Shown here: piece after piece, positions 1 to 7,207 of the stretch
How positions within the stretch are numbered: position 1 is the stretch's first letter
How the letters are laid out: each line of letters begins with the position of its first letter
NCBI GenBank assembly: GCA_021767625.1
Contig: JAASTB010000027.1
Span: 1-14,182 of the forward strand
Source of the DNA: Wenzhouxiangella sp.
GTDB lineage: Bacteria; Pseudomonadota; Gammaproteobacteria; Xanthomonadales; Wenzhouxiangellaceae
Length of the DNA: 14,182 bases
Direction: 5' to 3'
Program-made: the position numbers and the translations under genes
Notes under the pieces: model-generated
Database searches by the model: none
What the model was told of the DNA's origin: nothing
Seen by the model: the letters and a program-made list of their open reading frames with translations, nothing else

Positions 1-23
1 CGCCGATCCCTCAGGGGTCGGCG
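1..23 (-). terminator. Hairpin enclosing the stop codon of the 947-aa gene; possible terminator
   Basis: Two 10-nt arms (1-10 and 14-23) pair around a three-base loop that is exactly the UGA stop of the gene at 11-2854. In the minus-strand transcript 9 of 10 positions pair, with one C-A mismatch; in a plus-strand transcript the same position is a G-U wobble, so all ten pair. The U-run expected of an intrinsic terminator would lie left of base 1, outside the window, so the terminator call is only suggested. Confidence 0.35.
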
Positions 24-2854
24 CACCGATCGTATCCCGCCACCGCATACACCAGCATCTGCGCGGCCTGGCTCGAGCCCTTCCACCAGCCACCGGTACC
101 GTCGGCGAATCCATCGAGCGGTCCGTAGGGGTTGGCAAGCGGATCGAGCCCGGCGAACAGCTCGTCGAGCAGCCGGCGCGAGGTCGAGCACAACCCCGCC
201 TGCGGATCGATTCCGGTGCCGATCAGTCCCAACGCCACCGTGTGCGGCTTGTTGGCCGCGTACATGGCGAGGCCGTCGCCGGTATCGCGACGGGTGCAGG
301 TACCGACCTGTGTGCCGCCGTTGGTCAAGCCACAGCCGAGCGCATAGGCCCAGTCGCCCGCCGCGTCCGGCCCGCCGCCCGGGCGCTGATCCATGCCCTG
401 CTCGTAGAACGTGACCATCAGTTCACCGAGGGTGCGCGAGAGCGTCCCTTCCCCCGCCAGGTTCTGCACGTCGCCGTAGTTGCCGTAGTAGCGCAGCAGA
501 AAATGCAGCATCATGGCGTTGGTCATGAAGGTCTGGGGCAGGTCGCAGACATCGTCGACCGGCACGTCGTCCTGGCAGATCAGCCCGGCGCGCAGGTTGT
601 CGTTGGCCAGCTCCGCCAGGATCTCGTGCAGGCGCTGGTCGCAGGCCTCACCAACCGACCCCGGCACGAACTCGGCGCAATTGGCCAGCAGTTCGAAGTG
701 CTGGAAGTTGCCGCGAACCGGCATCACCGCGTTGAAGAACAGGTCGCGGTCGGTCTGGGTGGCGAGCTGGCTCGGATCGCTGGTGTTGCCCGGGTCGGCC
801 GGATTCCAGGGTACCGAGTAGCGATCGAGGATCATCTGTCCGCCGTGGCGGAAACGCTCGCGCATCGCCGGCGTCGGGCGCAGGGCGTAATGCAGGTGCA
901 TTCCGGCGTTGTAGGTGTAGTCGTCCGATCCGCCGCCGGAACGATGCCACTGGCCTTCGCCCGTGCCGCCGGAGGTAACCGCCACGCCGTTGCGCGCACC
1001 GTGGTTCCTGGCGCCGATGTTCATGCGCGCGGTGAACAGCTGCAGCCAGGCCTGCGGCTGGGCGAAATCCCAGATCCACTGCGGCTCTCCGGTTCGCAGG
1101 AACTCCAGCAGTTCCGCGCCGGAAGGATTCCAGTAGTTCATGGCGCCGGAATTGGTCGCCGGCTCGGTCACCATCGGATCGGGAAAGGCGAACAGGTCGG
1201 CGGCCTGCGTGTCCGGCCAGAGCTGCGAGCCGTAGGTCTTGAACCGCGACCACTGACCGCTCGGCCCATCGCGAACGGTGTTGTCGTGGTTGACCGTCAT
1301 ATAGCGACGATAAGCCTCCTCCACGGCGCTGCCGGTGTCGAAGGCTAGCGCCGGCACGATTTCCGTGGCGTTGAGTTCATCGGTGGGCCAACGCGGCATC
1401 AGTGGCCGCTCCAGGGCCGCACGGCCGGACTGACGCATGGACTCGGCTCGCGCCAGGGCGTCGGCCCCGGCCGGGCGCACCTGCAGCAGCATGCGCGACC
1501 ACAGACCCTTGCCCTCGCCGACCACCAGGTTTCTCGATACGGGACGAGCGGCCAGGTTGGCTGACCGCGCGACCAGGGACTGGGGTTCCCGATAGCGCAT
1601 CCAGGGCATCTGCAGCGTCGTCATGAAGCCGCCGGCTTCGCCCCCCACCAGCGGCGACTCGAAGGCCAGCGCGCTCGCATCCACCTGGCCGTCGACGCGA
1701 ACCTCGGCGCGCCTTTGCCAGGCGCCGCTGCCGAACGCGCCCTTGCGCTGCTCGACGACGGCCTCACCGACCCCGCTGCCGAGTTGCTGCACCGTGCCGG
1801 AACCGGCATAGAAGCGATCGCCGGGCGAAGCCAGCGGAACGCGCCATTCGCTGGCGAGCCATACGACCGACTCGTCGGTCCAGGGCGGAAAGAAGGCATC
1901 CGAGCACTCGTTGCGCACGATCCACTCGATCAGCACGTCGCGGGATGCGCGGGTCCAGGTCGCGGTCAGCGTAAAACCGAAAGACTCATAGGGCGCCACG
2001 CCTGCGGTGGTGCACGAGGTACTGCCCGACGGATCGGCGAAGTGCCCGGTCATCACGGCACGCGCGCGGACCGGCCCGAGGGACTCGAATCGGAACTCGT
2101 CGACGAGCACGCTGCCCGGCAGCGCCGTCGACAGGGTCACCGGCGAGGACGGGTTCACGGTCAGGCGTGGCCCGGCGCCAGGCGCGTGGCTGATCACGCG
2201 CTGCCGCGGCCCCGTGCCGTTGTCGTCGGGGTCGGCATCCATCCAGTCGATCAGCGCCGGATTGGTCGGGTCGATGCGCCAGGTGGCCAGGCCGGAGTCG
2301 AGCAGAAAGGCATTGCCGTCCGCGACCATCGACACCGCGTAATCGTCCGTCACGGCCAGGTCCGGCACCGGCTGGCCGTAGCGACGCAGTTCGTACTGCA
2401 CACGCTGCCCCGGATCGACTACGGCCGGAACGACGACTTCCAGCCACCTTGCAGGCAGCGCGACATCGTTGAGCGGACCGCCCCAGCGGCTGATGATCTC
2501 GAACTGCGCGGCCAGCCTCTGGCCGCCCGGCCCGACGATCACCAGCTCGTCGAGCACGGCGTCGTCGACCTGCCAGGATCGCGCCATCGGCAGCCCGCCG
2601 CTGGCAACGGCGCCTTCGCGCGCGATGCCCGAATCGTCGGCGATCTCGAAGCAGCCCAGCACCTGAAAGTCTCCGGCGGGAGCCGGACCCACGGCGCCGG
2701 CCAGCGCGTCCGGCACGGCCGGTCCGGATGCACAGTCGCTGGATTGCAGCACGAAAGCGTCGGCAAAAACCCGGTCTACCGGCCCGGCATACAAGGCTTC
2801 CGGTGTGTACGAGCCGAGACAGAACAACCCGGCCACTGCAAAGCACCACTTCAT
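11..2854 (-). CDS. Large secreted protein, possibly RIFT-barrel/alpha-barrel (PcRGLX/YetA-like) polysaccharide-related
   Basis: This 947-aa protein starts at the ATG at 2854, preceded by a perfect AGGAGGT about 6 bases upstream. Residues 1-23 form a signal peptide (MKWC start, hydrophobic core, likely cut after ALYA), so it is exported; scattered cysteines fit an oxidising compartment. Residues about 60-165 have the pattern of a beta-rich N-terminal domain (GLPMA…VxD…L…GPGGQRLAAQFEI…RW…ARWLEV) that I associate with PcRGLX/YetA-like proteins, the family of exo-rhamnogalacturonan lyases. The half from about residue 600 is helical and rich in Trp, Tyr and His (DYTYNAGMHLHYAL near residue 645), compatible with an (alpha/alpha)6 barrel. 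The family call is by pattern memory only; catalytic residues were not identified. It is divergent from the sigma-factor operon. Just after the signal peptide it carries DRVFADAF, resembling the DRFE tails of nearby secreted proteins. Confidence 0.6.
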   Translation of the reverse strand: MKWCFAVAGLFCLGSYTPEALYAGPVDRVFADAFVLQSSDCASGPAVPDALAGAVGPAPAGDFQVLGCFEIADDSGIAREGAVASGGLPMARSWQVDDAVLDELVIVGPGGQRLAAQFEIISRWGGPLNDVALPARWLEVVVPAVVDPGQRVQYELRRYGQPVPDLAVTDDYAVSMVADGNAFLLDSGLATWRIDPTNPALIDWMDADPDDNGTGPRQRVISHAPGAGPRLTVNPSSPVTLSTALPGSVLVDEFRFESLGPVRARAVMTGHFADPSGSTSCTTAGVAPYESFGFTLTATWTRASRDVLIEWIVRNECSDAFFPPWTDESVVWLASEWRVPLASPGDRFYAGSGTVQQLGSGVGEAVVEQRKGAFGSGAWQRRAEVRVDGQVDASALAFESPLVGGEAGGFMTTLQMPWMRYREPQSLVARSANLAARPVSRNLVVGEGKGLWSRMLLQVRPAGADALARAESMRQSGRAALERPLMPRWPTDELNATEIVPALAFDTGSAVEEAYRRYMTVNHDNTVRDGPSGQWSRFKTYGSQLWPDTQAADLFAFPDPMVTEPATNSGAMNYWNPSGAELLEFLRTGEPQWIWDFAQPQAWLQLFTARMNIGARNHGARNGVAVTSGGTGEGQWHRSGGGSDDYTYNAGMHLHYALRPTPAMRERFRHGGQMILDRYSVPWNPADPGNTSDPSQLATQTDRDLFFNAVMPVRGNFQHFELLANCAEFVPGSVGEACDQRLHEILAELANDNLRAGLICQDDVPVDDVCDLPQTFMTNAMMLHFLLRYYGNYGDVQNLAGEGTLSRTLGELMVTFYEQGMDQRPGGGPDAAGDWAYALGCGLTNGGTQVGTCTRRDTGDGLAMYAANKPHTVALGLIGTGIDPQAGLCSTSRRLLDELFAGLDPLANPYGPLDGFADGTGGWWKGSSQAAQMLVYAVAGYDRCADP

Positions 2855-2935
2855 GAGTCGACCTCCTGGACAAGAACCCAGCCTGCATGACGCAGACTCG
2901 CGCGCCAGTCTCTCGCCGCCGCCCGCTCGCGGCCA

Positions 2936-2964
2936 TTGAGCCCGTCGCCACGGCTCAGTAGTAT
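2936..2964 (+). promoter_or_regulatory. Predicted sigma70-type promoter of the ECF sigma operon
   Basis: TTGAGC (2936-2941) and TAGTAT (2959-2964) are separated by exactly 17 bases, a good -35/-10 pair. Within it lies an inverted repeat, TGAGCC (2937-2942) and GGCTCA (2952-2957), which overlaps the -35 box and the spacer and could be an operator. Transcription would begin near 2971, only about six bases before the first TTG start of the sigma gene. An alternative is that the operon is autoregulated by its own ECF factor, but I see no clear GAAC-type -35 motif. Confidence 0.45.
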
Positions 2965-2976
2965 TGAGTCAACCCC

Positions 2977-3510
2977 TTGCCTGGATTTCGAGCGTTGGAT
3001 CGCGAGCGTCGTTTTCATGCCCTGTTCGACCAGTATGAGAGCCGGCTGCGAGCCTTCCTTCGCTCGCGCTGTAGACCGGGGTCGGGCGTGGAGCCCGACG
3101 ACGTCCTGCAGGAACTGCGCATCAAACTCTGGAACCTGCTCGAGCGCGAGAAGGAACTGAGCAATCCTGCGTCCTACCTGATGCGTGCCGCCGTGAGCAC
3201 GCTGATCGACGCGCAGCGGCGCGCGACCGTACGCCAGCCCGAAGGGGGATTCTCCGGCCACGACCCGGAATCCCTGCCTTCGGAGACGACGCCGGAGGAA
3301 CACGCCGGTCTGCAGCAGGACTACCAGCAACTTGAAGCGGCCCTGCAGCAATTGCCGACCGATCGTGCACGGGTGGCGAGGCTTTACCTGCAGGGATTCG
3401 GCACCCTGGAAATGGCCCGGCTCACCGGCTGGACCGAGCCACGCTGCCGCAACCTGCTCTATCGGGGGCTGGCCGAGTTGAAAGCCCTCATGAAGGCCGA
3501 AGGAAAATGA
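2977..3510 (+). CDS. RNA polymerase ECF-type sigma factor
   Basis: A 177-aa sigma-70 family protein with the two ECF regions. Region 2 spans about residues 12-80 (FDQYESRLRAFLRSRC…DDVLQELRIKLW…SYLMRAAVSTLIDAQRR), and region 4 about residues 110-172 (LQQLPTDRARVARLYLQGFGTLEMARLTGWTEPRCRNLLYRGLAELKALM). It would direct RNA polymerase to a dedicated promoter set when released from its anti-sigma partner. An in-frame TGA at 2965 limits the start. There is no in-frame ATG before region 2; TTG at 2977 or TTG at 2995 (giving MDRERRFHALF) are the candidates, neither with a good Shine-Dalgarno sequence. Its end overlaps the next gene by 4 bases (ATGA), so the two are translationally coupled. The family is certain, the exact start is not. 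Confidence 0.9.
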   Translation: MPGFRALDRERRFHALFDQYESRLRAFLRSRCRPGSGVEPDDVLQELRIKLWNLLEREKELSNPASYLMRAAVSTLIDAQRRATVRQPEGGFSGHDPESLPSETTPEEHAGLQQDYQQLEAALQQLPTDRARVARLYLQGFGTLEMARLTGWTEPRCRNLLYRGLAELKALMKAEGK

Positions 3511-4151
3511 CTGAATCCGATCAGACAACTCGTTGGCGCCAAGCGATGAGCATCGGCTCCCGCCCGGCGCAGGGCCGCGGCGATTGCCCCGATGCCGACA
3601 CCCTGGCCCTGCTCATCGCGGATCCCCCGGCGGCACCGGAAGGCTTGCTCGCGCACGTCGAGCGCTGCAGCGCCTGCTCCGAAGAACTCAGATCGATCAG
3701 CGAACTCCCCGAACTCGACACCATGGTCCGGCAGATGGCACCGCGCCGGGATCGGACAAGGGGCTGGCTGCCGCTGGCTGCAGCGGCCTGCCTGGTGCTG
3801 GCGATCGGCCTGGCGGGCTACCTGGCACTCGACTCGCAGTACGAGCCAACACTCCGGACAGCGCCCGGGGCGTCCGACGTCGCGCCCGCCGACGGCGCGG
3901 TGCTGGCCCGGCCGCCGACCGCCATGACCTGGTCCGCCCGCGCCGATCAGAGCTACCGGCTGGTCATCTACGACGAGGAGGCCCACAGGTTGTGGCAGAG
4001 CGACCCGGTCGCAAGCGGGCGCGCAGTCATTCCCGAAGCGGTGCGTGATTCGCTCACACCGGGTCGCTACTACTGGCAACTGCAGGTCGTCGGCGCCGGC
4101 ACGGTGCTCGGCCCCTTCGCCTTCGAAGTGAGGACAACCGATGAACCTTGA
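3507..4151 (+). CDS. Membrane-anchored zinc-finger anti-sigma factor with extracytoplasmic domain
   Basis: A 214-aa protein that starts inside the sigma gene's stop (ATGA) behind AAGGAAA. Residues 27-57 carry the zinc-binding anti-sigma pattern: Cys27, then His50-x3-Cys54-x2-Cys57. This domain normally binds the ECF sigma factor in the cytoplasm. A single membrane helix spans about residues 87-108, after a basic stretch (RRDRTR). Residues about 120-210 form a beta-rich extracytoplasmic domain (PADGAVL…TWSARADQSYRLVIYDEE…SLTPGRYYWQLQV) that resembles a fibronectin/Ig-like fold and may sense or be cleaved by an envelope factor. The layout indicates signalling from outside to the sigma factor. 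Its 3' end overlaps the CHAT gene by 11 bases, supporting joint expression. Confidence 0.85.
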   Translation: MTESDQTTRWRQAMSIGSRPAQGRGDCPDADTLALLIADPPAAPEGLLAHVERCSACSEELRSISELPELDTMVRQMAPRRDRTRGWLPLAAAACLVLAIGLAGYLALDSQYEPTLRTAPGASDVAPADGAVLARPPTAMTWSARADQSYRLVIYDEEAHRLWQSDPVASGRAVIPEAVRDSLTPGRYYWQLQVVGAGTVLGPFAFEVRTTDEP

Positions 4152-6825
4152 AGGGTGCACACGTCCAGCCATCGCGGCAATCGCCACGATGCTCATGCTT
4201 GCTGCGACGACCGTGAGCGACGCACGGGCCCAGGAGGGCGATGTCGCTGGCCCGGTCGACCGGAGCATCGATGCCATCATCATCGAAGCCGACGAGCTGA
4301 TCGCGGCCGGTGATCACGAAGCGGCCATCGAACTCCTGGAAGAAGGGCTGGAATCAGCCCAGCCGGGTGATCGAGAGGGTCGCGCCTCATTGCACGGGCG
4401 ACTGGCCATCGGCCACTTCTATCGACGCGATACCGAAAGAATCCGCGAGCACGCGGAGATAGCCATCGACCTGGTCGCCGACGATCCGGAAGCGCTGGAC
4501 GTTTATGCCGATGCCCTTGGCGCCCGCGCCCTCTACCTGGCCGAATCCGGCCAGTCGGACGCCTACCTGAAAGCCAGCGAGACGGAACTGGCGGTCAGGC
4601 GCCAACTCCCCGTAGCCGAATCCGAGATATCGAGCCCGCTGATCAATATCGCCATCGCCCACGGCGAACGGGGCGATTACCAAGTGGCCGAACGCTACCT
4701 GCGCGAGGCGCTGGACTACGCCCTGCAATACGAGAGCGACACGACGCGGCCCACGACCATCCGCACCAACCTGGCTTGGGTCTACGGAATGCGCAAGGAC
4801 TATCGAGAGTCCGCGCGGATGCTCCGTGCGGTCATCGAGACCGGGCGAGAGAAAGCACCTGGCTCGGTCAATCTCGCCATTCGGCTCGCCAACCTCGGCT
4901 CGATCCTGCGGTCGCTGGAACGCTATGACGAAGCGCGCGAAGCGCTGGCGGAGGCCCTGTCGCTGCAGCGCTCGCAGATCCCCGGCTCGGTGGACCTGGC
5001 GCGCACGACCTTTGCCCTGGCCCAGGTCACCGAGGCACAGGGAGACGATACAAGGGCCGAAGCGCTCTACCGGGAGGCGCTCGAAATCATCGACTCGCAC
5101 ACGCCCGACAGCCCCGGCGCGGCCTTCCCCCGCCGTGCGCTGGCCAGCCTTCTGATCGACCGGGGCGAACTCGAGCCGGCGCGGACCCTGCTCGAACAAG
5201 CGCTTGCCTTGACGAGCCGGATGAAGGCACCTGGCCAGCATGCGGCCACACTGTTCCAGATGGGCCGCATCGAATACGAGTCGGGCGACACGGGCGCGGC
5301 GCGCAACCGCTGGCGCGAGGCCGTCGACGCCCTGGAAATCCAGTACGACCTGCTCGGCGGCAGCGCGCTGACGATGGCCAGTTTCTCGGCAGCCTACGAA
5401 CCTCTCTACCGACGCTATTCACAGCTACTCATCGACGAGGGTGAGTACCTGGAAGCCATTCGCCTGCTGGAGAGTTACCGCAACCGTGCGTTGCTCGAGC
5501 GACTGGACGTCGGCGGCATCCTGCGCCGCAGCATGGCCGGTCAGCGATTGCTGGCCGACCTCCAGGACCTTGGGCGACAGGCCCGGAAGTTGTCTGAAAC
5601 CGATGACACTGCCAAGACGCCGGGACAACGGCTGGCCGAGCTGCGTCGAGAGCGACAGGCTCGGATCGCGGCGGCCGTAGAAGCCGATCCCGGCCTCGCC
5701 GAACTTGTCGAAGGGACTCCTGTCTTGCGGGCGAAAGATCTCGAACCCGGCCAACGAGGCCGGATCCTCTACTTCAGCCTCGGCGAGAAGCGCAGCGATC
5801 TCCTGGTCGTCGGTCCGGACGGGATTACCGCCCATGCCCTGCCTCCGGAAACGGAGATTGCCTCCTTGATCGAGCGCTTCCGGATACTGGTTCAACGGCC
5901 CGAAGCCGACCCCGGCCCGCTGGCTGAAGTGGCAGGACGCCTGTACGAGTCGCTGCTGGCACCGGCAGCCGATCGAATCGCCGACGCCGAATCCCTGCAG
6001 GTCCGCGCGGACGGGCCGCTCTTGCTGCTGCCGTTTTCCGCGCTGCGCGATGCGGACGGCCGCTACCTGGTCGAGCGCCATCGAATCCGGAACCTCTACA
6101 CGCTCAAACGGGGTCGAACGGGCGCTTCCGGACCCGAACGGAAAGACACCGAGTACGCCGACTTTGCGGGCTTCGCCTACGCCGGCGAAGCCGACGGCGG
6201 ACCCGGCCAGCGAAGCGACCGCGGCCCGCTGCGATTCGTAAGCGAAGAAGTCGAGCGAGCGGCCGCCGTGTTCGGCGACGGCGCCCGGCGACATTTCGGG
6301 CCGGCGGCGACCGAAACCCGGGCCCGGCAGACACAAGGCAGTCGAATCCTGCACTTCGCCAGTCATGCGGTCGCCGACCCCGTCCAGCCGCTGAGCAGCT
6401 ACATTTCACTGGCTGCCGACGAAGACAACGATGGCCGCATGAAGCTGTGGGAGATCATGGCCGACCTGCGGCTCGACGCCGGCCTCGTGGTGCTGTCGGC
6501 CTGCGAAACCGCGCTCGGACCGTCATTCGCAGGTGAGGGCCTGTTCGGCTTGGCCAAGGGCTTTGCATTCGCCGGCGCTGAATCGGTGATGGCTTCGCTC
6601 TGGGCCATCGACGACGCCTCGACCATGTACCTGACCGAAGCCTTCTACCGTGAGCTAACCGCCGGTCGGACACCGGCCGAGGCCCTGAACCATGCGCAGC
6701 GCGCCATGCTCGCCCGGGACATCCCCGAAACCGGTTGGTTGGGGTGGCTGTTCGGGCCGGGCCAGAAGCGCGACTTCAGCCATCCGTACTACTGGGCGCC
6801 TTTCACGCTGACAACCACGCACTGA
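4141..6825 (+). CDS. Secreted TPR protein with C-terminal CHAT (caspase-like) protease domain
   Basis: An 894-aa protein starting at ATG 4141, with AGGAC 7-12 bases upstream, inside the end of the anti-sigma gene. Residues 1-31 are a signal peptide with an ARA-Q cleavage site, so the protein should act in the periplasm or on the surface. Residues about 40-440 are tandem tetratricopeptide repeats (for example NIAIAHGERGDYQVAERYL and LGSILRSLERYDEAREALAEAL), a peptide-binding scaffold. Residues about 560-890 are a CHAT domain, a clan CD cysteine peptidase related to caspases and separase. The catalytic pair is visible: His742 in HFASHA and Cys788 in VVLSACETALG, followed by the family's GEGLFGLAKGF, SLWAIDD and AEALNHAQRAML motifs. 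The domain looks intact and active. Substrate unknown; neighbouring secreted proteins or the anti-sigma ectodomain are speculative candidates. Confidence 0.92.
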   Translation: MNLEGCTRPAIAAIATMLMLAATTVSDARAQEGDVAGPVDRSIDAIIIEADELIAAGDHEAAIELLEEGLESAQPGDREGRASLHGRLAIGHFYRRDTERIREHAEIAIDLVADDPEALDVYADALGARALYLAESGQSDAYLKASETELAVRRQLPVAESEISSPLINIAIAHGERGDYQVAERYLREALDYALQYESDTTRPTTIRTNLAWVYGMRKDYRESARMLRAVIETGREKAPGSVNLAIRLANLGSILRSLERYDEAREALAEALSLQRSQIPGSVDLARTTFALAQVTEAQGDDTRAEALYREALEIIDSHTPDSPGAAFPRRALASLLIDRGELEPARTLLEQALALTSRMKAPGQHAATLFQMGRIEYESGDTGAARNRWREAVDALEIQYDLLGGSALTMASFSAAYEPLYRRYSQLLIDEGEYLEAIRLLESYRNRALLERLDVGGILRRSMAGQRLLADLQDLGRQARKLSETDDTAKTPGQRLAELRRERQARIAAAVEADPGLAELVEGTPVLRAKDLEPGQRGRILYFSLGEKRSDLLVVGPDGITAHALPPETEIASLIERFRILVQRPEADPGPLAEVAGRLYESLLAPAADRIADAESLQVRADGPLLLLPFSALRDADGRYLVERHRIRNLYTLKRGRTGASGPERKDTEYADFAGFAYAGEADGGPGQRSDRGPLRFVSEEVERAAAVFGDGARRHFGPAATETRARQTQGSRILHFASHAVADPVQPLSSYISLAADEDNDGRMKLWEIMADLRLDAGLVVLSACETALGPSFAGEGLFGLAKGFAFAGAESVMASLWAIDDASTMYLTEAFYRELTAGRTPAEALNHAQRAMLARDIPETGWLGWLFGPGQKRDFSHPYYWAPFTLTTTH

Positions 6826-6914
6826 ACCCAAACGATCATCGCGGTCTCCAACGAGAGGATTACGCCGGTCTCTGCGTCCGACTCCCCGAACCTCAACAAC
6901 AGGCGGAGTCCGAC

Positions 6915-7196
6915 ATGAAGAACAAACAGGCGATCACCGCGGTGACAGCGGCCACTTTGCTGGCCCTGGCTCCCTCCGGGCCGAGCGGCGCACAGAGCGC
7001 AGGCAGTCCGTCCATCACCTGGCACACCATCGACGCCGGCGGGCAACGCTCGACCTCCCTCTCGGGCCTGGCGTTGCACGGCACGATCGGCCAGTGGGAC
7101 TCGGCTGCGTCCGACGACGGCAGCCTGTCCCTGGGCGGCGGCTTCTGGCCCGGCCGACGCGCAGACGTCCTGTTTACCGACCGTTTCGAGCAGTGA
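6915..7196 (+). CDS. Small secreted protein with GTIGQ…GGFW motif and LFTDRFEQ tail
   Basis: I place the start at ATG 6915 (MKNKQAITAV), preceded by GGAG at 6905-6908 and giving a clean signal peptide (cut after SGAQ or nearby). The frame is open further upstream, but that extension overlaps the CHAT gene and would bury the signal peptide. The 93-aa product has a mature body of only about 65 residues. It contains WHTIDAGG…LHGTIGQWDS…LSLGGGFWPG, a short beta motif I know from many secreted proteins of Planctomycetes and Proteobacteria, where it is often followed by a sorting signal. Here it is followed by RRADVLFTDRFEQ at the C-terminus. It lies 89 bases behind the CHAT gene and 11 bases before the next gene. 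In the leader, GACTCC (6880-6885) could pair with GGAGTC (6905-6910) and mask the ribosome site. Function unknown. Confidence 0.75.
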   Translation: MKNKQAITAVTAATLLALAPSGPSGAQSAGSPSITWHTIDAGGQRSTSLSGLALHGTIGQWDSAASDDGSLSLGGGFWPGRRADVLFTDRFEQ

Positions 7197-7207
7197 GGGG
7201 GCCGACC

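Noticed and set aside
242..1348. Long plus-strand reading frame opposite the 947-aa gene
   Set aside because: Arg/Ala/His/Gln-rich translation without domain pattern or signal; it mirrors the GC-rich codons of the real minus-strand gene.
1715..2890. Second long plus-strand reading frame opposite the 947-aa gene
   Set aside because: Composition typical of an antisense shadow (RRHRQ-rich) and it runs through the well-supported minus-strand start and ribosome site.
6880..6910. GACTCC/GGAGTC pairing that could hide the ribosome site of the small secreted gene
   Set aside because: Only six base pairs with a 19-base loop; not distinguishable from chance in GC-rich DNA.
6735..6914. Upstream extension of the small secreted protein
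   Set aside because: Overlaps the CHAT coding region and would place the signal peptide internally; ATG at 6915 is preferred.
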